Below are positions 7,614 through 15,042 of a stretch of 25,158 bases of DNA, in pieces. The position numbers and the translations under genes were made by a program. Origin of the DNA: QHXN01 sp040509515 (lineage in GTDB: Bacteria > Acidobacteriota > Blastocatellia > Pyrinomonadales > Pyrinomonadaceae); NCBI GenBank assembly GCA_040509515.1, contig JBEVKV010000101.1, positions 1 to 25,158 of the forward strand. Direction: 5' to 3'. The notes beneath the pieces are model-generated. The model did not search any database and was not told where the DNA came from. It saw nothing but the letters and a program-made list of their open reading frames with translations. Position 1 is the first letter of the stretch. Each line of letters opens with the position of its first letter.

Positions 7614-8114
7614 TTACTCGGAGGTGCGGCGTTCGTGGAGGATGGCTCCGATCTCGTCGTTAATTTTCTGTTCGCGCCGCGCCGTGTCGCGCCGTTCGCG
7701 CTCGCGCCAGTTCTCGCGGTGCTTTTCGATGACGCGCACCTCGCGCGCGGCCTCGACGAGCGCCGCGCGCGCCCTCTCCACTTCTGCCTCGCAGCGCGCG
7801 ACGACGCCGCGCTGCTCTTCGACGGCGGCGCGCAACTCTTCCTCCTGCGCGCGCAGGTCTGCGAGGTGCGTGCGGTGCGCAAGCGCGCGTGCGGCCGCCG
7901 CGCCGCCGCTCATCGTCTGAAGCATCTCGGCGCGCGCCGACGCCTGCCGCGCGCGGCACGACTCGACCTCGCGCTCGCGCCGCGCAAGCTCCTCCTCGGC
8001 CCCGGCCAGTTGCGCCATGCGCGCGGCCAGCAGTCGCTCCGCCTCGCGCTTCGCCTGCTCGCGCGCGCCCAGAACCGGCTCCAGTCTGTACTTCTTGCCC
8101 GACATCGCACGCAT
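7614..8114 (-). CDS. fliJ: FliJ-like export chaperone/stalk (coiled coil)
   Basis: FliJ (SctO) is the coiled-coil stalk that links the export ATPase ring to the export gate. The 166-residue product begins MRAMSGKKYRLEPVLGAREQ, matching the FRLEPVL-type start of FliJ. It is then an almost unbroken charged, Ala/Glu/Arg-rich coiled coil (about 15-150) ending ARREQKINDEIGAILHERRT, similar to the family's C-terminal DE(I/A) pattern. Two ATGs exist, at 8114 and 8105. The first overlaps the stop of the upstream membrane-protein gene as TAATG, implying translational coupling, and is preferred; neither has a good Shine-Dalgarno. The expected partner fliI is not upstream; a redox module is. Coiled-coil proteins give weak sequence signals, so the assignment leans on the N-terminal motif and the nearby fli genes. 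Confidence 0.65.
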   Translation of the reverse strand: MRAMSGKKYRLEPVLGAREQAKREAERLLAARMAQLAGAEEELARREREVESCRARQASARAEMLQTMSGGAAAARALAHRTHLADLRAQEEELRAAVEEQRGVVARCEAEVERARAALVEAAREVRVIEKHRENWRERERRDTARREQKINDEIGAILHERRTSE

Positions 8115-8632
8115 TATACACTCGGCCGCCGCCGCCGAGTGACGGCGCGGAGCCAGAGCGCGCCGACGAGCAGGAACGGGAAGAGGTAGATGAGCAAGTC
8201 CCAGCGCCCGAGGCCGGGCGGCGTCACTTCCACGTCGGTTTCCATCTCGCCGCCGCCGCTCGGGCTTTGGAGCAGGACGCGCACGCGCCAGCGTCCTTCG
8301 GCGTCGAAGGGAATCTCGGCCTTGAACTGGACGCGCCCGCGCACGGCTTCGCGCGCGGCCGCGTGGACGGCTTCGGCGGCGTGATTGTCTAAAGGCCGGA
8401 CGGCGATGTCGATTTTAATCTCTTCGGGGAGCGCCGCGCCCGGCGCGGGCTCAAGGATGACGAAGAAGGTTCCGGTGCCCACGTCCGGGTCGGCCCAGAC
8501 CGAGGCGACGGAAGGGCCGAGACTCTTATCGACGAGAATCGCGTAGGGCGGCCCGTCGTGCGCGTCCGCGCGCGTGGCGCAGGCGAACGCGAGCGCGAGC
8601 GCAGCCAGAATGCTCCCGAGCTTCAAACGCAT
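8114..8632 (-). CDS. Periplasmic protein with signal peptide and C-terminal membrane anchor
   Basis: No named family was recognised. The 172-residue product has a signal peptide (1-24, cleavage likely after RADA), so the mature protein begins HDGPPYAI. A predicted all-beta, Ig-like periplasmic domain of about 115 residues includes VASVWADPDVGTGTFFVILE and RWRVRVLLQSPSGGGEMETD. A membrane helix at about 141-163 (WDLLIYLFPFLLVGALWLRA) and a short Arg-rich cytoplasmic tail follow. ATG 8632 overlaps the polyferredoxin stop as TGATG, and its own stop overlaps fliJ as TAATG. The build recalls FixH/YtkA-type accessory proteins, and the neighbouring polyferredoxin suggests a role in metal or electron handling in the periplasm (inference). 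An N-terminal His on the mature protein could bind copper, but this is speculative. Confidence 0.75.
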   Translation of the reverse strand: MRLKLGSILAALALAFACATRADAHDGPPYAILVDKSLGPSVASVWADPDVGTGTFFVILEPAPGAALPEEIKIDIAVRPLDNHAAEAVHAAAREAVRGRVQFKAEIPFDAEGRWRVRVLLQSPSGGGEMETDVEVTPPGLGRWDLLIYLFPFLLVGALWLRAVTRRRRPSV

Positions 8633-10158
8633 CAGCCCCCCAGAAACGTGCCGCGCATCTCCATCGGCTGCGACAGAAGCCAGAGCGCGGAGACCCACAG
8701 CAGCACGCAGACCGACGCCCACGCCGCGAAGACCCGACGCGGGTGCGCCGCCGCGTCGTCTTCCGCCAGCCGGTACGCCGTCAGAAGCGAGCCGAGCAGC
8801 CCCAGCCCCAGCAGTCCCAACTCCAAAGGGTAGACGACGCGCTCCGGCAAACCCGCGAGCTGCCACAAAGGCTCGCCTAAGACCGGCCAGCCCGCGCCGG
8901 CCAGCGCGCCCTGCGCGACCGGGATGAAGGTGTAGAGCCCGGTCAGAAAATGAAAGCCGTAATGGCTCAGCCAGACGCCGAAACCCAAAGGGATGAGCGC
9001 GTAGGAATATCTGACGACGGTCGGGAGCAGCGCGCCGCGCCGCCCGCCCCACTTTAAAGAGAGCCATCCGGCCGCGCCGAGCAGCACGACGGGCTCGACG
9101 ACGAGCGCGAGCGCGAAGAGCACGCCGAGCACGGGGGCCTCGCTCCGCACGCCGAGCACGCCCGCGAGCCAGCCTTGCAGCGCGTAGACGGGACTGACCA
9201 TCCCGAACGCGTTCAGCAGCGCGCCGAAGGTGAAGACGACGGCGAGCGCCGAGAGGTCGCGGCGGCGCGAGAGTCGGCCGACGCCCGAACGCAGCGTGTC
9301 GACCGTCAGCTCTTCGGCGGGGACGCGGCTCAGGATGCCGACGTTATCGTGCGGGCACGCCTGCACGCAGTCGAGGCAGAAGGTGCAGTCGAGATTTCCG
9401 ACTTTGCGCGGCTGGAAGAGCGCCAGCTCGCAGCCGCGCTGGATGACGACGGGCGATTGCGGCTCGGCGCGCCTTCCGCGGATGCAGTCTTTGGTCTGAC
9501 AGCTTGTGCAAACGTCTAGGTCGCGCACCTTCACCTCAAGCGGCGAGACGGTCGAGGCGACGAAGTTGAACTGGCCGACGGGGCAGACGAACTTGCAGAA
9601 GGGGGCGTGCCTGAAAAGGGAATCGACGAGAAGCGCCCCGGCGAAGTAGGCGACGACGAGCCACGCCGTCCACCACGGCGACGCCCAGAGGTCGAACAGC
9701 TCGTAAGCGAAAAGCACGAGGACGAAGAGCGCGAGCGAGAGCCACTTGTTTCGCAGCGGCCGGGGCCAGTTGCGCACCGGGCGGACGAAGCGCCGCGCGA
9801 GGTTGCGCGCCAGCATGAAGGGGCAGGCCATGCAGAAGAAGTTGCCCGCGAGCAGCAGCACGAGGACGAGCGCGCCGCGGAAGTGAACCCACGTCAGCGT
9901 CGTCGCGAGGTTCTTCGGCGCGAGCGCGGGGCCGAAAAGGCCGTGCGCGATCATGAGCACGGCGACGGCGAACATCGGAATCTGTAGCAGCGTGCGCGCG
10001 TGACGCCAGCGCAGCAGGCGGCCGACGACGGGCCAACGCAGAAGGTCTGTGGCGGGCGGCGTCGTCGCCGCGCGGCGCGGTGGTATGGAGTGAGGGGCGG
10101 GAGCGGGAGTGCCGGGGCGTTCGGACAATCCTTCAGCCTGACTGGACACCTTTAACAT
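8632..10158 (-). CDS. Membrane-bound polyferredoxin (NapH/NosR/CcoG-like)
   Basis: This protein has several membrane helices and cytoplasmic Fe-S clusters, and probably moves electrons across or along the inner membrane. From ATG 10158 (508 residues), the N-terminus is soluble and Pro-rich. Helices with FFCMACP (Cys about 109, 112) and FCKFVCP (about 188, 192) follow, the cysteine-pair pattern typical of NosR/NapH. A ferredoxin region comes next, with CTSCQTKDC (217-225), an isolated Cys at about 243, and the classic CxxCxxCxxxCP cluster CTFCLDCVQACP (258-269). The C-terminal half has about six more helices without cysteines, longer than NapH. A TTG at 10161 is in frame but the adjacent ATG is likelier. 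It overlaps the upstream lipoprotein gene by 26 bp. CcoG-like copper-redox and NosR-like roles are both possible. Confidence 0.85.
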   Translation of the reverse strand: MLKVSSQAEGLSERPGTPAPAPHSIPPRRAATTPPATDLLRWPVVGRLLRWRHARTLLQIPMFAVAVLMIAHGLFGPALAPKNLATTLTWVHFRGALVLVLLLAGNFFCMACPFMLARNLARRFVRPVRNWPRPLRNKWLSLALFVLVLFAYELFDLWASPWWTAWLVVAYFAGALLVDSLFRHAPFCKFVCPVGQFNFVASTVSPLEVKVRDLDVCTSCQTKDCIRGRRAEPQSPVVIQRGCELALFQPRKVGNLDCTFCLDCVQACPHDNVGILSRVPAEELTVDTLRSGVGRLSRRRDLSALAVVFTFGALLNAFGMVSPVYALQGWLAGVLGVRSEAPVLGVLFALALVVEPVVLLGAAGWLSLKWGGRRGALLPTVVRYSYALIPLGFGVWLSHYGFHFLTGLYTFIPVAQGALAGAGWPVLGEPLWQLAGLPERVVYPLELGLLGLGLLGSLLTAYRLAEDDAAAHPRRVFAAWASVCVLLWVSALWLLSQPMEMRGTFLGG

Positions 10159-10540
10159 CAAACTGCCGCTCTATCTTTCTTCCGTCAGGCAAGTCGAGGC
10201 GGACGAGGACGACCCAGTCGCCCGCCATCGTGAATTCGAGTTCGGTCTGGTAGCGCCCCGGCTCAAGCTCGCTCGCGTCGGCGAAGACCGGGCGCATCCC
10301 CGCGTGCGACATGTTCGCTTCCAGCCGGACGCGCGCGCCGCCCAACGGACGGCCCGAAGCGTCGGCCACGCGCAGCGTCACACGCGCCGGCCCGACGCGC
10401 GGCGGGCGTGGCTCGATCTCGTGCTCGACGGTGATGTCCCCGCGCGTCTCGACGCGTCGCTGACAGCCCGCCAAAAAAAGTCCGGCGCTGAGCGCGAGCG
10501 CGCCGAAAGCTCTCAAGCACCTTCGGGACGCCTTGTTCAT
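10133..10540 (-). CDS. YtkA/FixH-like lipoprotein
   Basis: This is a 135-residue lipoprotein with lipobox LAGC (lipidated Cys26) after a hydrophobic signal. The mature part is one beta-sandwich resembling YtkA/FixH-type domains: VTLRVADASGRPLGGARVRL, then MSHAGMRP, then ELEPGRYQTELEFTMAGDW and a C-terminal strand. In that family the Met/His-containing loop is associated with copper handling or with maturation of terminal oxidases; here the loop is NMSHAGM. No clear Shine-Dalgarno precedes ATG 10540. The 3' end overlaps the polyferredoxin gene by 26 bp, so the two are surely co-expressed. This pairing resembles the association of FixH with FixG/CcoG in cytochrome cbb3 maturation, though no oxidase genes are in the window. 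Confidence 0.75.
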   Translation of the reverse strand: MNKASRRCLRAFGALALSAGLFLAGCQRRVETRGDITVEHEIEPRPPRVGPARVTLRVADASGRPLGGARVRLEANMSHAGMRPVFADASELEPGRYQTELEFTMAGDWVVLVRLDLPDGRKIERQFDVKGVQSG

Positions 10541-10561
10541 CGCCGGCCGGACTCTAAAAAC

Positions 10562-10594
10562 AATTTCAAATTTGAAATCTGAAATTTCAAATTA
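10562..10594. repeat. AT-rich palindromic repeat, copy 1
   Basis: This short tract is built from alternating AATTT, CAAA and GAAA units (AATTTCAAATTTGAAAT and a partial second copy). It fills the gap between two minus-strand genes and matches the tracts at 15004-15030 and 17719-17741. It is self-complementary and far more AT-rich than anything around it. Confidence 0.8.
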
Positions 10595-10602
10595 TTCGGG
10601 CT

Positions 10603-11205
10603 TCAGACCGAGCGGGCGGCCGCCGCGTCTTGCCGCCACGCGCAGGAGCAGCCGTGCGCCGCCGCCGTCTCGCCCTCGCGCGGGAACATGTGGAAGTACA
10701 TGCCGACGACCATCGGGATGAAGACGATTGTGTTGTAGAAGAGGTGCAGCTCAACGCGCGGAATCCACATCTGCGCGACGCTCAAGGGGACGGGCGACCC
10801 GAAGAAATTCTGCCCGGCGACGGCCTGACCGAGCAGCAGCCCGTGCTCGATGTGGTGCCAGAACTGTATCGCCAGCGCGGCCGTCCACCAGCGAAGCGAA
10901 GCGCCGTGGAAACCCTTCCGCAGAGTCCACAGCCCGACGAGCATCACGACGGCGTAGCCGTAGTGGAGCGCCTCGGACTTGACGAGCCACGGGAACCACT
11001 GGCCGAGGACGCCGCGCGACTCCGGGACGGGCCACCCCATGACGTAAATCTGGAACGCCTGCACGAGGTGCTCGGCCCAGTGCGCGAGCACGACGACCAT
11101 AAAGAGTTGCAGCGCGGGCTTGTGCCATCCGGCGTTGAGCCTGTCGTAGAAGCCTTGCGCGGCGGGCGCGGGCGTCAGGCGCACATCGTTGACGGAGACG
11201 GCCAT
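10603..11205 (-). CDS. Histidine-rich four-helix membrane protein, unknown function
   Basis: No family was recognised. The 200-residue product has four likely membrane helices (about 30-56, 78-97, 107-128, 152-173). Histidines lie in or at the ends of these helices: AHWAEH (His42, His46), His81, FWHHIEH (117, 118, 121), ELH (154) and YFHM (172). Such repeated intramembrane histidines are typical of heme-, copper- or iron-binding membrane proteins, and HxxxH and HHxxH spacing would suit metal ligation (inference). The cytoplasmic or periplasmic tail contains HGCSC, a further possible metal site. A usable Shine-Dalgarno (GAGAGGA) lies about 9 bases before ATG 11205. It heads the minus-strand redox group and is divergent from the ASPIC gene block across a 313-bp gap. 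Confidence 0.8.
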   Translation of the reverse strand: MAVSVNDVRLTPAPAAQGFYDRLNAGWHKPALQLFMVVVLAHWAEHLVQAFQIYVMGWPVPESRGVLGQWFPWLVKSEALHYGYAVVMLVGLWTLRKGFHGASLRWWTAALAIQFWHHIEHGLLLGQAVAGQNFFGSPVPLSVAQMWIPRVELHLFYNTIVFIPMVVGMYFHMFPREGETAAAHGCSCAWRQDAAAARSV

Positions 11206-11518
11206 CTGGCTATTCCTCTCGGTCGCGTCCCCGGCGTTCGGGGCTGCGGAGTGCGGGCTGTTAGAATTCCCCGGCGGGGGATTCCCGCGGGCGGTTTGAC
11301 GTGCGCGGGCGAGTTTAGCTTGAACGCGTATTTCTACACAACTCGCACGACACTGTCACCGGCACGGAGTTCGACTCGCGGCTCCAACTTTGGTTTGACT
11401 CCGGGCTCAGACCCGGGGCGGGTGACACTCGGCCGTCGCGGGTGTTAGGGTTCGGCGGCGTGTTAACGGAGCCCGGCCCCGCCGACTTTTTATCCTAATC
11501 TAAGCTGACTTCTCGTCG
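11206..11518. other. Divergent intergenic region between redox group and ASPIC block
   Basis: This is 313 bases without a convincing ORF. It must hold the promoters for both directions, but no strong consensus pair was found. A weak minus-strand candidate is TTGTGT with TAAACT at 18-bp spacing, near 11310-11340. An AT island (TTTTTATCCTAATCTAA, about 11488-11504) lies just before ATG 11519. An imperfect palindrome CCGGG/CCCGG (11401-11416) and inverted arms TGTCACC (11354-11360) and GGTGACA (11421-11427) could be operator parts. Confidence 0.4.
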
Positions 11519-14500
11519 ATGCGAATTTTCCCCCCCAAGCGGCGGCGCGTCCGCGGCCTCGTCGCCCTGCTGACCATCGCCGTCGCGTCGTCGGCCGCGT
11601 GCCGCCGCGCCGACCTCCCCGAGAAAAATTCTCCGAAGTACCTCGAAGCCGTGCGCGCCTTCTACGTCGGCCTCTCGGCGCTACAGGTCGGCGACGACGT
11701 GCGCGCGGAGGAGAAGCTGAAGCAGGCGACCGCGCTCGCGCCCGACGAGCCCGCCGCGTGGGCCGACCTCGGGCTGCTCTACATGCGCCAGCGGCAGTTC
11801 GACCTCGCCGCCGAGAAGCTTGAGAAGGCGCGACAGCTCGCGCCCGAGAGCGCGTCTGTCCACGTTCTGCTCGGGCAGTTGGAGAGCGGGCGCGGCAACT
11901 ACGCGGAGTCGGCCAAACAGTTCCGGCGCGCGTCGGAACTCGACCCGCGCAACCTGAAGGCGCTCTACGCGCTCAGCCGCGAGGTCGGGCGCGAGGGCGA
12001 GGGCGGCGAGGCGGAAGAGCTGAGCCTGCTGCAAAAGATTCTCGAAGTCGAGCCGCGCAACCTCTCCGTCCGTCTGGACGTGGCGCGGCTCGCGGCCAAG
12101 CGCGGCGAGGCGGAACTCTTCCAACGGATGATGAGCGGCCTAACGGAAGACGCGGCCGCGTGGCCTTCGGAGGCGCAGGAGCAGTTGAAGGCCGTCCAGA
12201 CGGCGGCCGCCGGTGGGAACACGCGCGCCGCCGCCCCGCGCGTGCAGTTCCTGCGAAACGTGCTGGTGCGCCTGCCCGAATACCGCCAGAGCCGGCTCGC
12301 CGTCGAAGACCCGCCGGAGATTTTGAGCGAGCCCTTCACGCGCTTCCTCACGCTCGAATCGCCCTCGCCGCGCCCCGCGCCGCCCGACGAGGCGCTGACC
12401 TTTAACGCAGAGCCTTTGCAGGAGTTCGCCGGCGACACATGGGCGTGGGGCGGCGCCGTCTCGCTCGACGGCGAGCGCGCGCCCGCGCCGCTCTTCGCCA
12501 ACGCGCGGGGCGTGCAGCTCGCGTCCGGCGTCAAGTTGGAATTCCCCGACGGCGGCGCGGCCGCCCCGCCGACGCCCGCCGGCGTCGCCGCGCTCGACTA
12601 CGACTACGACTTCAAGACCGACCTCGCGCTGGCCGGCGAGAGCGGCTTCCGCCTTTATCGTCAGGAGAGCCCGGCGAGCTTCGTCGACGTGACGGCGAAG
12701 ACGACGTTGCCCGGCCCCGTCGTCAACAGCATCTGCTCGGGCGCGTGGGCGGCCGACATCGAGGCCGACGGCGACCTCGACATCGTGCTCGGCGTGAGCG
12801 CGAAGGACGGCCCGCCGCATGTGCTGCGCAACAACGGCGACGGCACCTTCGCCGTGCTCCACCCTTTCGAGGGACTCGCCGGCCTGAGCGACTTCGCTTG
12901 GGCCGACTTCGACGGCGACGGCGACCCGGACGCCGCGCTGCTCGACGCGCAGGGGCAACTCGCCGTCTACACCAACGAGCGCGCGGGGCAGTTCCGCCGG
13001 CGGCCCTCTCAAGCTAACGCGGGCACACTCGCGCTCGGCGTCGCGGACGTGAACCGCGACGGACTGTTCGACCTGCTTCTGCTCGGCGCGGACGGCGCGC
13101 TCACGCGCCTCTCCGACAAGGGCGAGGGCGCGGGCTGGGACGCGGCCGAAGTCCTGCGCTGGGACGGGATGCCCGCGGGGCTCGCGCCGGGCGCATTTAA
13201 GTTGACGGCCGCCGACCTCGACAACAACGGCGGCATCGACCTGTTCGTCTCCGGCGCGCGTGGCCCGCGCGCGTGGCTGAGCGACGCCGACGGGAAGTTC
13301 AAGCCGCTCAACCTTCCCGACGCGGTTGCCGGCGCGCGCTCGGTCGCGGTCGCCGACGCGGACGCCGACGGCCGGCTCGACCTCTTCGGCGTCGGGCGCG
13401 ACGGCCGGCCGTTCCGGGCCGCCGGGCGCGGCGCGAAGAATTATCACTGGCAGTTGATACGGCCGCGCGCCGCGAACGCCACCGGCGACCAGCGCATCAA
13501 CTCCTTCGGCGTCGGCGGCGAGATGGAGATACGCGCCGGCCTCCTCGTCCAGAAGCAGCTCATCAACGGCCCGCTCGTCCACTTCGGACTCGGCGAGCAG
13601 GCGGGCGCGGACGTGGTGCGCGTCGTCTGGCCCAACGGCTCGGTGCGCGCCGAGTTCGAGCTGAAGGCCGACACGTCCGTCCTCGCCGAGCAGCGTCTGA
13701 AAGGCTCTTGCCCGTCGCTCTTCGCCTTCGACGGGAAGCGGATGAGCTTCGTCAAGGACTGCGCGCCGTGGAGCCCGGCCATCGGGCTGCGCATCAACAG
13801 CTACCAGACCGCGAAGGTTCAGCAGACCGAGGAGTGGGTCAGGATTCGCGGCGACCAGCTCGCGCCGCGCGCAGGGTTCTACGACCTCCGCATCACGGCC
13901 GAGCTTTGGGAGACATTCTACCTCGACCGCTACCAGTTCGCCGTCGTCGATCACCCGGCGGGCACGCAGGTCTTCGTGGACGAGCGCACCGCCCGCGAGC
14001 CGCCCGCGCTCAAGGTCTACACGATGGGCGAGACGCGCCCGTTCGCGCGCGCTTGGGACGACGCTGGCGCGGACGTTTCCGAGGTCGTCCGACGCCTCGA
14101 CGGCCGGCACCTCGACAACTTCGGGCGCGGCACACATCAGGGCGTGACGCGCGACCACTACGTCGAGCTTGAGTTGAGCGACGACGCGCTGCGCGAGGGG
14201 CCGCTCTGGCTCGTCGCGCACGGCTGGCTCCACCCGACCGACGCGTCCATCAACGTCGCCATCAGTCAGGGGAGCCGGCCGCCGCCGAGCGGCCTGAGCC
14301 TCGAAGTCGCCGACGGGCGGGGCGGCTGGATGGTCGCAAAACCCGACCTCGGTTTTCCGGCGGGGAAGAACAAGACGATTCTCGTCGACCTGAAAGATGT
14401 CTTCCGGCCGGGCGCGCCGCGACGGCTGCGTCTGCGCACCAACATGGAGATTTTCTGGGACGCGCTCGAATGGGCGGGCGCGTGGGCGGGCGAGCCCGCG

Positions 14501-15001
14501 AAGGTTCAGACGCTCGCGCCTTCGTCCGCGGAGCTGCGCTTCCGAGGCTTCTCGGAGATGAAGAGCGCCGGGCCGTCTTCGCCCGAAACGCCCGAGTACG
14601 ACCGCCTCGCCTCGACGGGTCAGCGCTGGCGCGACCTCGTCGGCTACTACACGCGCTTCGGCGACGTGCGCGAACTGCTCGCCGAGACCGACGACCGCGT
14701 CGTCATCACCAACGCGGGCGACGAGCTTCTGCTGCGCTTCGCGGAGCGTCCCGCGCCGCCCGCGGGCTGGTCGCGCGACTACGTGCTCATCGGCAACGGC
14801 TGGATCAAGGACGGCGACTACAACTCCGAATTCTCGAAGACGGTGCTGCCTTTGCCGTCGCGCGATAAGGAGTATTACACTACGGCCCCGACACGTCTCG
14901 AAGACGACCCGGTCTACCGACGCCACCCGCAGGACTGGCAGAACTTCCACACCCGCTACGTCACGCCGCGCCTCTTCGGGGGCGGGCTGTGGGTGAAGTA
15001 A
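11519..15001 (+). CDS. TPR/FG-GAP/ASPIC lipoprotein with unnamed C-terminal domain (paralogue 1)
   Basis: This is a 1160-residue exported lipoprotein (signal then SAAC, lipidated Cys28). In order it has TPR repeats (about 40-200, e.g. AWADLGLLYMRQRQFDLAAE) and a linker to 320. FG-GAP/VCBS propeller blades with Ca-binding-type loops follow (about 340-630: DIEADGDLDIVLG, DFDGDGDPDAALL, DVNRDGLFDLLLL, DLDNNGGIDLFVS, DADADGRLDLFGV). An ASPIC/UnbV segment lies at about 640-725 (VHFGLGEQAGADVVRVVWPN). The last region, about 728-1160, begins SCPSLFAFDGKRMSFVKDCA and fits no family I can name. The same C-terminal region ends the gene at 19655. FG-GAP and ASPIC parts usually mediate binding outside the cell. 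No Shine-Dalgarno is obvious at ATG 11519, so a leaderless or short-leader transcript is possible. Confidence 0.88.
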   Translation: MRIFPPKRRRVRGLVALLTIAVASSAACRRADLPEKNSPKYLEAVRAFYVGLSALQVGDDVRAEEKLKQATALAPDEPAAWADLGLLYMRQRQFDLAAEKLEKARQLAPESASVHVLLGQLESGRGNYAESAKQFRRASELDPRNLKALYALSREVGREGEGGEAEELSLLQKILEVEPRNLSVRLDVARLAAKRGEAELFQRMMSGLTEDAAAWPSEAQEQLKAVQTAAAGGNTRAAAPRVQFLRNVLVRLPEYRQSRLAVEDPPEILSEPFTRFLTLESPSPRPAPPDEALTFNAEPLQEFAGDTWAWGGAVSLDGERAPAPLFANARGVQLASGVKLEFPDGGAAAPPTPAGVAALDYDYDFKTDLALAGESGFRLYRQESPASFVDVTAKTTLPGPVVNSICSGAWAADIEADGDLDIVLGVSAKDGPPHVLRNNGDGTFAVLHPFEGLAGLSDFAWADFDGDGDPDAALLDAQGQLAVYTNERAGQFRRRPSQANAGTLALGVADVNRDGLFDLLLLGADGALTRLSDKGEGAGWDAAEVLRWDGMPAGLAPGAFKLTAADLDNNGGIDLFVSGARGPRAWLSDADGKFKPLNLPDAVAGARSVAVADADADGRLDLFGVGRDGRPFRAAGRGAKNYHWQLIRPRAANATGDQRINSFGVGGEMEIRAGLLVQKQLINGPLVHFGLGEQAGADVVRVVWPNGSVRAEFELKADTSVLAEQRLKGSCPSLFAFDGKRMSFVKDCAPWSPAIGLRINSYQTAKVQQTEEWVRIRGDQLAPRAGFYDLRITAELWETFYLDRYQFAVVDHPAGTQVFVDERTAREPPALKVYTMGETRPFARAWDDAGADVSEVVRRLDGRHLDNFGRGTHQGVTRDHYVELELSDDALREGPLWLVAHGWLHPTDASINVAISQGSRPPPSGLSLEVADGRGGWMVAKPDLGFPAGKNKTILVDLKDVFRPGAPRRLRLRTNMEIFWDALEWAGAWAGEPAKVQTLAPSSAELRFRGFSEMKSAGPSSPETPEYDRLASTGQRWRDLVGYYTRFGDVRELLAETDDRVVITNAGDELLLRFAERPAPPAGWSRDYVLIGNGWIKDGDYNSEFSKTVLPLPSRDKEYYTTAPTRLEDDPVYRRHPQDWQNFHTRYVTPRLFGGGLWVK

Positions 15002-15003
15002 GG

Positions 15004-15030
15004 AATTTGAAATTTCAAATTTCAAATTAA
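15004..15030. repeat. AT-rich palindromic repeat, copy 2
   Basis: AATTTGAAATTTCAAAT followed by a partial unit (TTCAAATTAA) sits in the 41-bp gap between the first and second ASPIC genes, directly after the stop codon of the first. It is the same element as copies 1 and 3. In RNA it can fold into a short AU stem, so it may mark transcript processing or a weak pause. Confidence 0.8.
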
Positions 15031-15042
15031 GAGCTTTCATAG

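Noticed and set aside
8633..9067. N-terminal extension of the 8114-8632 gene to 9067
   Set aside because: It would run antisense-like through the polyferredoxin gene in another frame. The signal peptide begins exactly at ATG 8632, which overlaps the upstream stop as TGATG.
11206..11518. Small ORF or RNA gene in the divergent gap
   Set aside because: No frame has both a start with RBS and protein-like composition, and the palindromes are short. No tRNA-like fold was recognised.
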